DNA from: Numida meleagris
Lineage: Eukaryota; Chordata; Aves; Galliformes; Numididae
Assembly (NCBI RefSeq): GCF_002078875.1
Contig: NC_034438.1
Coordinates: 21,395,680-21,459,679, forward strand
Length of the DNA stretch: 64,000 nucleotides
Reading direction: 5' to 3'
In this document: one piece after another, positions 51,516 through 62,784 of the stretch
Layout: every line of letters begins with the position of its first letter
Numbering within the stretch: the stretch's first letter is position 1
Translations under genes and position numbers: made by a program
The notes under the pieces: model-generated
What the model saw: only the letters and a program-made list of their open reading frames with translations
Database searches by the model: none
Told to the model about the DNA's origin: nothing

Positions 51516-54500
51516 CCATAGAACAAAAGACAATTATTGACTTGTCACAATGTTGTAACTCTGAGATCAACAGACCTGCACGCTTGCACATTTAAAAAAT
51601 CCAAATGTATAGTCATTTGGAATAATGAAAGAAAAAATACTTACAATGACTGATTTTGGTGATGTGGATAATCAGAGCATCAACTGGTGTTTATTCTCTG
51701 TTGCCTCCAACTAAGATATTTGGCATTGTCATCATGTTATTTAAAGTGTTCTTAAATAGAAAGGAAATGTACACATACAAAAAACCCACAAAACCTTGGA
51801 AATAAAGAAATGCAGTTTTGCCTGGCTGACTTTGCTTAAAGATGTTTGCTGTAAAGAAAGCATGTTGTGGGCTTCAATTAGGAACGTTGATATTGAATTT
51901 TGAGCATCCTTAATGAAAGGAATGCTGTAGTAATTACCGATCTGGAATGGAATAAATGAAAAAGAAATGATGCTAAGTCCTAGGTCTTGTTTTGCATAGA
52001 CCCTGTTGCACCAACAAAACCTCTGTGCTCTGTCCTGAAGTCACTTCCCAAACTGATCTTCTGTTGAGAAATGAAGCCAAACAGTTTGCAGTAGCAGTAT
52101 ACTCTTCTAATAATGTTGTCTATGAATATCTTTTTTTTTCTGACTCAGAGGAGAATCTCTTCTTCAAGAAAATGGCCAGTGCACCACTGTCTGTGCGGCA
52201 GCAATATGCATGTATGTGCAATAGGGGCATGATAAATCTCTCTTTGCATCTCCTCACTCTGCATAATTCAGACAAGAGACTCAAGTTGTAGGTCTCCTGC
52301 CGGTTTGGCAAGGTCCTTTCCTTGGGCTGGGGAAAGGGCCTCAGAGCTGCTTCTGTTTGCAATGGTAAGTGTACTGTCATAGTTGCTTGCAACATGCAGT
52401 TAAGCATCCACTAAGCCAGACAGAGAATGGCTTTACACTGCCTGGTGTGCTGAAGCATTTTGTGCAAGCTTTGGAGTCCATTAAAAATAGAATCCAGCCT
52501 TTAGTTTTTAACGTGAAAGCTATCAAATTATTCAGTGGCTGGAAGTTGGTTGAAAAGATCGAACAGACTGGCAGGGCTGAGGTTGTAGTCTGTAAGATGA
52601 GTTTCTCTGCAGCTGAAAGGGGAGCAGTCTTTGATCAAGCTACAGTTGAGAAATGCTATGAGGGCATTTTCTGTTAATGCAGAGGACAAAGAAATCTTTA
52701 TTGTGAAGAACTAGTATAATTCTTGGCTGTGAGGGTGTGATTCCACATCAGAGCACAGGGCAGCAAGACCACTGCACCAAGACTCTTTTTACACATTGGA
52801 GTACGGTACTAAATAATTGGGAATGCTGCAAAGGCTTTATCAGTATAAACTGCTAGTAGCTTGTTTTGCAGGTAATTAGTATTTTATTTAAAAAAATAAT
52901 ATATATATATGCAATTAAAAAACCCTGAGTAACATTCGTAAATATTTTCCTTCTAGTAAGCTGAATTGATCTGTGAATGTGCCTTAGCTTGTGCACAGCT
53001 GAATTCCGCATGCAGCTTACAAGCTTATACTTAAAATTAACAGGTGGAATTGTTTCACCTCAGGGGTAATTATTTTTTCTGATAATAATTACAGCACAGA
53101 GCTGAACTTATTATCATGATGGTGCTTTAATCACATGCTGTAGCTCTTACCTCGGTACTGAGTAACCTGGGAAAGGCGAAATAAACTTCTATTTTTAAAT
53201 TCCTCATTTGAAAAGCTGTATGAAATGAAGGATTTGTTGCTGCTGTAAACTGGTTTTTTTTGTTTTCAATCTTTTCCTTGCTAAGTCTGAGGCATCTTTA
53301 GTTCTCTCTTACACAATTCAATTCAGTTATCTTCCTTTTTAATCAAATGTTTTGCTTTCATTCTAAGGGGATGAGATCAAGGGATTGTACCAGAATAGAA
53401 GTGTAATCTAGTGATAAAACCTCGTCTGCATTGTGAATGAAACTGAACTTCTGGGCCCTTCATACTGTCACTGACTTCTTGGCTTTAACTTTTTAATAAT
53501 TTAGATTATGGATAGATATAGATGAATGGATTGTGTTGTACATTTAATAAAACCCTTAGAAAAAAAGTAATATGTTTTAGTTAATTCCAAGAATAAAGCT
53601 AAGGCTTCAGAGGGAAGTAAATCATTAGTGCCATCATGAGGCTTCTGCTGCTGTCACTTCCTTGGTTTAGACAAATTAAAGTCGCGGCAGAAAACCAAGC
53701 ATTCAGTTCAGTTGTGTCAATCTCTTCCTTCTGTGAAAATCCATATAGAAATACATGTGTGATAGAGCATGTGAGAAAATGGGTCTCTGGACATCCATTT
53801 GGTCCTCCATCCATTGCTGCAAACAACCTGTGCAAATGGTCTCCAAATGAGCTTTCCTTGCCCATCATAATGATTGGAGCTGAGTGAGTTTTGTGAATTA
53901 AATTTTTAATGAAGTAGACTTCTATATAAAACCTAAATCTTAAATGTAGAGATGTTGTGAATTAATTTTTAGGCAAGTAATCAAAGCTGCCTTAGTGAAC
54001 ATTTTCATATTACAAGCATTTTCAGAGTTGTTCTGATGTCCAGGACCTAATAAAATCCCTCACCACAGTGTGTAAAAGAAGCTGCCTTTGTAAAATGTGT
54101 TTTAATTTAAGTGCTTTCTTGCTAGACAGTGTTTGCCTGTGCACAGGAACTGGAAAATGGAAGAAAGAACAGTTAGTTTACTGTAATGTGATGCTCTCCC
54201 ATCATGTGTGAAGTGGATTAAGACTGGAGATAGTGATTCACGTTATCAATGCAAATTATTTTCTAACATTAAAGAGAAAGTAGATCCCAAAAAATGTTTG
54301 CTCTTTTTCTTTTTTAAATGAATTTGGTCTGACTGCTAATGAAATGAAAAAGATTTTCCTTCTATCTTTTGGATAGACTTGTTAATGAGAGCGTAAAGAA
54401 TTAAGCTTGTATTAAGTTTCTTTATTTATTGCTTAATGATTCTTTAAACAGATACTTATGATTAAGCATTTCCCTGGAACTGGAGAAAGTCTTGCTTTGA

Positions 54501-56669
54501 TTCTTAATTTTTTATTATAGATTTTATAGCAGTTCTGTCATTCACATTAGCTCATGGAAACTCAAGTGCACAGAAATTGTGGTTGAAGTATTTTGCTATC
54601 TTCATCTGTAGGGATAAAATGGTGGTTACCATAGTAATAAAGAGAATGTCTTAATACCATAAATGTGTAAAAAGACAAGCAGTGAACCTGATGTATGCCT
54701 GGTGACAAAGAAAGGAGAGGCTGCTAAGAATGCTTCCAGTGGAAATATATATGATGGTACAAAAAACCCATGATCTTTTGTGGCCCGATCTATTACAGAA
54801 GGCCATGTTTAGGTGAGATAGAGCTATGTGAAGGAACCATGAGACAAGTACCACTACCTTCCAGGAATGCAGACCTTAAGTGACTGTGTTAGCTTTAGTA
54901 CCTGTAGCTCTGTGGAGGTGGAACTAAGATTCAGTAACTTAAGTGTTTAGGATATGAAAGCATTGGAGGTGGCTTGACCTTCTCTGCAATATTATCTCTT
55001 GTTACATTAGTTTGGGTGTTTGGAAAGTGTGCAGAGCTGAAAGGAAGCACTGCAATGGTATGGCCAGTATTAAATTTAGGAAATTTGAAGTTTTTTGAAG
55101 GATGAGTTCTGTCGGTCGGTGATTTGTAAGATGAAGCAGTTTGTTCTTTATGAAGCTTTAAATGCTGTTTGGGACTTCTGTGAATTTGAGTTACACAGTG
55201 TTAAACACTGAAGTCTTTTATTCATGCATTTTCCTCTGAGTTAGCAGTGTTGTTTCAAGTGAATTTGAGGTGTTGGTTCTTAAGAGTTAATCTTTCAGCT
55301 TTGTCCAATGTTACAATGCCTCACTGGTCACAGAACTGCAGGTTAACTTTTTGCCTTAGTTGGTTACCAGCTGTGTAACGCTTGACTTGTTGCTATGATT
55401 TTCTTCAAGTGTACCAGATAAAAAATTTGATGTGTTCTGCTATTCTAACAAAGCTGGGTGTGGAGCGAGGGTTCATTGCTGTCATGGAAGGAGTATTAGT
55501 AGGATTGTTAACATCAGTCTACTGGGTACTTAATGACTACAACATGCGAAGACTTGACTGTGTCGTCTTGCCATTCTTCTAGTGTGAAAGACCTCTGGGC
55601 TGAACAAGGATTCCCTGCAGAATAATTGGATTCATCATGTATAAAAGAAGAGCTGAACATGGTTTTTTTAAAACTGTTCTGACATGGGAAGATGAACACA
55701 GGAGTGGAGTGGTTGGGGAAGCTTCTCACACAGGACTTCAAGACCATTGTCTTGTGGAGGGAGTCTAATTTAAGTGCGTACTCTGTTTTGAATGGAAACT
55801 TACCTGTCATCTGCCTTTTTCTTTTTCTGTATTTTAAAGATAAATTTCTGCATTTGTAGGGCACAAAGCTGGTAGCAACAGCCTGTTAAACTTCACATAT
55901 GCAAAATGAGGAGGGAGCCTTTCTGAGGGTAACTTCTCATCTAGTGAAGGTGAACACCCTTGCAGATATTTCCCGGGGTGCTGTTACTGACTTGTGAACA
56001 AAGGAACAAAAAGAGGAGGGCTTTTACAGCTGTTTTAAGTGGGGAATAGACCGAAGCAAAAAGCAAAGGCATCAAAGTTGGGCTCTAGTGGAAGAGCCAC
56101 AGGCAGGAGAAGAGGAAGAAGGAGAAACCAGTGGCAATGCTCTTGAGGTCTAAATGCTTAAGAAAATTTTAGTACTTAAAAGAGGAGAAGCAGATTAATG
56201 CAAAAACGGTTATTTCAATATATTCTCTCTCTATATATTCTGTCTAAATGGGAGAAGAGTAAGAACTTTCAAAATAACATGCATCAGTTCATGTTTAGCT
56301 GATGGAGTAAAAAGTAAACCAGTTAGCTTCAAATGAATATACCAAACCAGTAGCCTGCTATATTCCCCAGGTAATATTCTGCCATAAAGACCTATTATAC
56401 ATTTGTTTTAGTCACCACAGAAATTTCAGAAATTTAATAGAAGCTTGATGATAGCACTTTATTTTCTGTAATTAAGCCAGTGCCACTGGTGTGTTTTAAC
56501 AGTGAGAGCCGTTGAAGGGATTTGGCTTACAAAAAAAAAAAAAAAAAAAGGACATTTCATTTTATAATTATTATTTTTTTTCCACTGATCACCACTCTTC
56601 TTTCCTCAGGAGGATACTTGCGGTTGCTATTGCTTGACCTAGCGATTTTTTGGAACGTCTCTGAACATG
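51516..56669. other. Putative intron, nothing recognised
   Basis: About 5 kb of AT-rich unique sequence. A pyrimidine tract with CAG at 52128-52148 and a downstream GTATGT look like splice signals but the enclosed frame is not convincing. A-runs and AT microsatellites occur at 52889-52908 and 56531-56549. Confidence 0.5.
56531..56549. repeat. Poly-A run of 19
   Basis: Uninterrupted A run without a recognisable retroposon body upstream. Confidence 0.9.
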
Positions 56670-57523
56670 TGTGGGGTTTTCACGGTGCTGGCTAGCTCAG
56701 CCCCACCAGCTGCTCCCTTACTCCCCCTGTGAGGACAGAAGGAGACAATAGGATGAAAGAAAGGCTAATGGCTTATAAGGACAGGGATGTCTCACCAATT
56801 AGTCACAAGCAAAGCAGACTCAGCATAAGGGAGTTCAATGTGATTGTTGCCTACTGCTAACAGACTAGAGCTGTGAGAAGTAAAAGCGAACTGCAGACGC
56901 CTTCCCCCCGTCCACCTTCCTCTACCTCCTCCCTCTGAGCAGCGATTGAGGCTGCAGTCAGTCCATAACGCTTGTCTCTTCATGGCCGCTCTGCCCCTGC
57001 TCCGCGTGGGTCCGTCCCACGGGATGCCGTCCTGTCCCAGCTGGTCCTGTGTGGGTTTCCCACCGGCCGCAGCTCTGCAGGCACTGCTCCACACGGCTCC
57101 GTACCACGGGGCCCACCCTCAGGAGCAGCTCCGGCACTGTCTCCACGGGCGGCAGCTGCCCCAGCCCTCCTGCCCCACCGCGGGCTGCTCCCCACGGGCT
57201 GCAGCTCCGGCCCGGGGCTGCTCCTGCGGTGCTCTCCGTGAGCGGTGCCTCCTCCAGGCCTCAGCCACTGCTGCACCGTGGGCTCCTCCGTGGCTGCCCG
57301 GGAGATCTGCTCCGTGCGGTGCCCGTGGGCTGCAGGGGACAGCCTGGTTCTCCGTGGGCCTCTCCTGGGCTGCAGGGAGCTGCTGCTCCGTGCCTGGAGC
57401 ACCTCCTGCACTGACCTTGGTGCCTGCAGGGCTGCTTCTCTCACATTTTCTTACTCTCCCATCTGTTGCTGCCACCCCTGCAGCCCTCCTGCTGCCACAA
57501 CTTTGACATGCAAGCCCAATTCA
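56670..57523 (-). mobile_element. Solo LTR, family A, copy 2, with conserved GC-rich core
   Basis: Minus-strand LTR of about 854 bp. On the + strand it begins TGTGGGGTTTTCACGG and ends GCAAGCCCAATTCA. The flanking pentamers ACATG (56665-56669) and GCATG (57524-57528) agree in 4 of 5 positions, supporting these ends. The order of blocks equals copy 1, for example GCTAACAGACTAGAGC at 56856-56871 versus 32197-32212 and GTCAGTCCATAACGCTT versus GTCAGTCCGTAACGCTT. The outer parts carry many substitutions and indels, including a loss of roughly 150 bp near the right end. The core (57002-57448) is nearly identical. No internal retroviral genes are present. Confidence 0.85.
57002..57448 (-). repeat. 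GC-rich LTR core, near-identical to 32345-32791
   Basis: This is the partner of the core in copy 1, about 99% identical without gaps. It keeps the CpGs at the sites where copy 1 has TpG. Open frames of 118-186 codons on both strands are a product of the CpG-rich composition and are shared with copy 1 because of the repeat, not because of a gene. Confidence 0.9.
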
Positions 57524-60500
57524 GCATGCTCTGGTGTCTTTTAACAACTTGTATTTTGTGGGCTCCTACTGGTGACTTGATTCATTTCTTTCACTATAGC
57601 TTCTTGTTCCTACCTTGCGTATACTTTTTTTTCACATTGTTTGCTGGCTGAATAAATTTCTAAATCTAGTGTTTTAATAAAATTAACCAAGAAATTGGTT
57701 CAAGTTACAGTTTCACACAGAATCTATCCTTGCTTTCTATGATGCTTTGTTGGGGACAGTAGATGACCTTATGCCAAAATACCATCCATTATATACTAAG
57801 CAGCAGTTAAATTTAACCTTTTGGATTTTCAGCAGAACTAAGTAACTGATAAAGAGTCTTTCTGTAGGAAAATTACATCTCTTGATGATTACTGCACTCA
57901 CTGAAAATATTCATCTGTTTTTTACCTGGAAAAGCAAATGCCTGTTAAATTAATGAATTGAAAAAAATGCACAGCAGGTATTTAGGATTTCCTCCACGTA
58001 GCCCTCAAGGCTTATAAAATTAAGACAAAGGGTCCTTTAATGACCGGTATATAGTCCATGTATGATGACTGACTTTAAATTACTGGGGACCAGGAAAACA
58101 TTTGGTTGCAATTTTGTAAAATAGTGATTCATGGCAGAAAATGATACGCTGATTCATCCACATAGATGCCAGTTTTTGGCTTTAAAGTATATATATGAGC
58201 ATACTTTAAAATATGGTTATGAGGTTTCCTGGGGTTTTGCAGTTAAAGGGAAAATTGCAAAGACTACTTTAGAAATATTATCCTACATTAGTGCTGTAAA
58301 AAGTGAAAATTGTAATTCCCCTTCCTGTCCCTTCTAAACCTGGGATGTGAACGATGGTAGAGATTAGTCTGCATAAATTCCGCTCTCAAATATTAGTGCT
58401 GTTTACAGCTGAATACAGTCACTCCAGAAGTTTGAGAGTTTGAAGAATTTACCCTCAAAATACATTCTTTTTTCCCCATTCTTTAAAACTCCAGAAATCA
58501 CATCCTGGATTTCCAAATAGAAGAAGTGGGAGCAGTCTGTTGCAATGTGTCCCTTCATTATAGTTCTCTTCACTTAAAATATCTGCAGCAGTATTGGATT
58601 CTGCTCCTGCACCCAAACTCTTTCTCTCTTGGACTGTAGCAGAGGTAACAGATTTTGTTCTGAGTTGTAGAATGCACCTGGTCTGATAGCAGAGTGACAC
58701 TTCTCCAACAGAAGTGCCAAGGTTCGGTTTGAAGTAAATACTGTTTTATGTAATGGCTCCCTTCCCGAGGGTACTACTACGGCTTTGTCCTGCCCCTTTC
58801 CATCCTCTTCAATGTTCATATGCTTTTGTGTTCTCCTATGCGTAACTATAACAAGGATTATAAATACATCTTTCTTTTTTTTTTGTGATGAGTAAGCTGA
58901 GAGTAATCTGGTGGGTTCTGCTTGTGGGATGCTTGTTCATGCTGTTGTTCTAACTGTATGTGTCTGAAATGAACCATTCCTCTCTTTATATAAATAAAGA
59001 GGAAAAGGGATTTTTGTTCTGTCTAGCAAGTGTCAGATGGGTGTTCTGCATGCAGCTTTTTGAAAAAAGAATGTCCTTGGAGAATGGGATTGTAAAAGGA
59101 GGACCTCCTAGTCCCTCTGCCCCCAAGACAGGGCTGATGTGCCCTTCCAGGATATCTGCTGTACCTTCACTGAGGCTGATCTGTAGGCATGTTTTATATT
59201 TTCTCCTTCTACCTGGTGTATGTAGGTATCTCCTGAGTTCTGCTGCACAGGGTCCTGCTATCTGCCTCCTTGACTTTGATTGGCTCATCTGTGTGTGGCT
59301 GACAGCTGCAAGTGCTGCTCTGTGCATACATTGCAGGGTTGACCACGCGCCTTGTCCCAGTTCTCCTGCATCTGCTGGTGCACGAGTTACACCCTAAACA
59401 AGGCAAAAAGAGTTGGGCAATCTTTGCAAGAGTGCACAAGTGTATACTGCAGAGTTTATTTCACTGTTATTTTAGTACCACAAGCAAACTTGCTGTTTCC
59501 TTTAATGTGAAACATTCCCTTAATGTGTTTTATTTGATAAATGCATATGAAATTTTTACGAAGAAGTTTAGTTGGCAACTTATTTTTGTTACAGTTCCAG
59601 ATTAAAAGATAAGTAAATAATACCATCTAGCCTGCTGCATGGCAGAGAATACGGGGCCTTCTTGAAAGGTTTTCCTTTTGGCTGACAGTAAATCGTTTGG
59701 GGAAAAAGGAGGGCTTAGTTGTTTTGACTTGGTTGTGTGAAGAATTAAAATCTAGAGTGCTTGTGCTGGATTGGTGCAAAATATTTTTTTTTCTTTAAAG
59801 AAAAGAAAATCAAACTTGAATAGACCCCTAATTATAGAGTGACAATTTGTAGAAAAAAAAATCCCACCGGAATTATGGAGTAATATGCTCTTGGGTTCTT
59901 AATCAAATGACTTGCAGTGATGCTTTCTCAGCACAACCTCCCAGTGGCAGTGCTGGCTGGTGGGTCATCAGCAGCAGCTGTGCTCCTGAGAGTTGCGTCA
60001 GAGCTGAACTAGAAAAAAAGATAAAATTAAGCATCCAATGATTTCCTGTTGCTTTAAGTAGAAGGTGAACATTTTACAGAGGAAGTAGGAGGGGAAGAGG
60101 AATCTCCTCACCGGATACTTGCTCCTCAAGATAGGAAGCCAACTTAAAGTCTTGAACTTGAGACATTTCCACTTTTTATCTAATTAAAAATGTTTTCACT
60201 TGATAGGCAGGAAGGCTGCGCTTCCCTTTGTCCCCTTAATCAGGGGAAGTCTCTTTATGAAATCTAAGTGTGAAAGATAAATTCTGTGCCTGGGCAGGCA
60301 GTGGCAGAACATGGCTCCCTGCCCTGCCTCCTCTCTGGTTCCCCTGGCCAGTCCTGCCGCAGGCTGGGACCACAGGTGGCTGCTCACCTGCCTTGCTGTG
60401 CCTGGGCAAACCAGCCCTGCCACTGGCTTCCTCACCCACTGACTTGGTCATAACGCTTCAGCTTACCAGCACAGCTCCCCAGCCTCTGCAGGAAACTAGG

Positions 60501-62784
60501 CTGTTCCAAAGGGCTGGAGAAATTTACAACCTCCTGGCATCACGGGGAGAATTCTGAGTTAGGTGCTGGGGTGTTGTTCCAGCTATGGAGTGATCCTTCT
60601 GCCATGAATGTCCTTTTTGTATGCTTTGAACTGACTTGTGAGACCACAGCCGAAGGGATCCTCACGCAGCAGAGCTGGGGTGCTGCCACCTAGTAGCACC
60701 TTGTAAACAAATGGATCAAATGGTGCAGATGTACTTTGTTCACTTGTCTTTTTAGAGCTCAGCTCTGCAAAGAAGGCTGGGCTATTTCCTCTTCTGAAGT
60801 GAAGCCTGCTGGCTGCCAGAGTAGGATGTTCTTTTCATTTTCCAGCAAATGCTGAGTGGTTTAATGTTTGGAATAAAACCAAGAGCTTATAACACAGGGT
60901 ACAGCTAGTGCAGTTGTACTGGTGAACCTGGTTAATGCCTTGTTCAAACAGAGAGAAGCTGAAATAACTGTAAGAACATGTTAAGAATGTAGTACGTAAA
61001 AGTGTATGAAAATAGTTGCCACTTGCTGTGCTGTCCGTATACGTGGCCATGCTCGGTGCTGTGTGTCTCTGGTTCTTGTTTGTCTGTGGGCAAGCAGGGA
61101 AGCAACTCTTGTCTGCAGAATTCAGCACATGAGCAGAGGAGCCTTTAAAAAGTTCTTGCTTGCTGCCTGGCTTCTTTAGATGTCACAGTACAGATTCTTG
61201 TGCCTCTAGCCCTTCTGAAAATCTTTAACATTTCAGAAGAGGCAAGTCTCATAATACTGTCATCCTCAAGCTGATTTCTGTAGCTCTGTAGAGGAAACCT
61301 TCCAGGAGAACTTGAGGTAGATGGTAATAAAAAAAAAACCCACAGCACAGGGGGAGAATTCTACAGAGCATCTTGAAAAGTGCTAGTTTATCTTCTAGCT
61401 ACATTGGAAGCCTTTTCTCTTTTTATTTTATATCCTGTTCTCAGGGATTGCTGGTTAATAATTCACATGTTCTGCAGTTACCAATTAAAGAAAAATTGAA
61501 TTTGAAACAGCAGTAGGTTCAATTAAAATTGATTGATATTCCCAAATAAAATATATTTGGGAATCAGTTATTTCTTCCATTGCTCAGAAAGAGAGTTAAA
61601 TTATTTAAAAAGTCATTTCTTTATGCATTTTTCTTTACATGAGCAAAAAATACCAATGGCTAATTACCATTTCTGAGGAATTAAACATTTTAATGCTCTA
61701 AAACTTGGGACTTGAAAACAAAAAAAGTGAACCAATTCAAGATGAAATAAATGTTACTTAGTCGGAGTGCATGCTTGAAGATGATGGCAGTCTTTACAGG
61801 AAAGCAGTCAAATTTTGTCAGAAATAAAATCTTTAGCTTGAATATGCAGTGTAGAATAGCTTGTTAGAATGTGCGCATCAGCAACAGAAATCATTAGACA
61901 CAAATGGAGTGGAATTCTTGCTCAGTTACAAGGAGTGGAAAGCAAATCTGTTCTTTCCAGAGAGTCTTGATTTCCCTCCACCACCAGCAATCCTTACCAG
62001 CTGCATGAAGACCAAAAAGGTCTCTCAATTACGTGGTACATGGTATGCTTATTACTGGGTTGGGCTTACTTTTTCCAACCAAGTTGTGGTCCCTAATTGG
62101 CCTCAGTGTACCGAATTAGTCATTTTATGGCTATTTGCCCTGGACTATAGGAAAAGCGATGCTTATTTCTAAGAGGAAACTTGCAGAATTTCCTGTTTTG
62201 GTGAGAAGACACATAGTTAGCATGCACTGCTGTCCTGATAAACTTCTTACACTGCAATCACTTCTTTCAGAAAAGCTATATTAAGCAGGGAATGAATGGT
62301 TTTCATAACACAATTTACTTTTAAAAGGAAATGAGCTTTTCACCTATGGTAATATAATACAATGAAAACAGAAGCTTGGCTGTGTTAAAATGTCAGGAAA
62401 AATCGAAGTTTAAACTATATGGAATCTAAGCAGTCCATAGCAATGTTGACATCATTATCATTAGCTTTTTTTCCTTAGTGTCTTTCCTACTCATGAGGAC
62501 CTTTGACTTCTCCTTCCATGAGCATAGCTTGATGCCTGCCTCATCTCTGGATGCCTTTTGTAGCTAGTACAAGTCTGTGGTATATTGCTGCTTGTACAGG
62601 CATGCAGTGATTGGCTGACAGCAGAAGTTCAGTCGTTCAGCATGGCTTCCTTCATACATGAAATAGTCTTCGGTGCATCCAACTGAATGTTTTCTAATTG
62701 CATCCAAAAGTTGGTGCAAGTATCTGGATGGCTTGAATAGACTGGTACACTGGTAGATAGGGATGGAGAACAGAACAGGCCCTT
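57524..62784. other. Putative intron, nothing recognised
   Basis: About 5.3 kb of mostly AT-rich sequence. A perfect 11-bp inverted repeat lies at 61538-61564. No exon, RNA gene or transposon is supported. Confidence 0.5.
61538..61564. repeat. Perfect inverted repeat, 11-bp arms, 5-nt loop
   Basis: ATTCCCAAATA-AAATA-TATTTGGGAAT. The AT-rich arms could form a small hairpin. CCAAATA on each side recalls half of an SRF-type CArG box, but this is only a resemblance. Confidence 0.9.

Noticed and set aside
52128..52211. Possible cryptic exon: pyrimidine tract, CAG at 52148, then a 63-bp block before GTATGT
   Set aside because: The splice-like signals are good, but the phase-0 peptide is not coding-like and nothing links it to the exon at 26.7 kb. 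Such pairs are common by chance in introns.
55382..55582. 66-codon ORF with a hydrophobic stretch (VLVGLLTSVYW)
   Set aside because: One hydrophobic run in a short isolated frame of AT-rich DNA is expected by chance; no splice context or homology is recognised.
56946..57506. 186-codon + strand ORF in the 57-kb LTR core
   Set aside because: Same repeat-derived frame as at 32 kb. The apparent conservation between the two is repeat identity, not selection on a protein.
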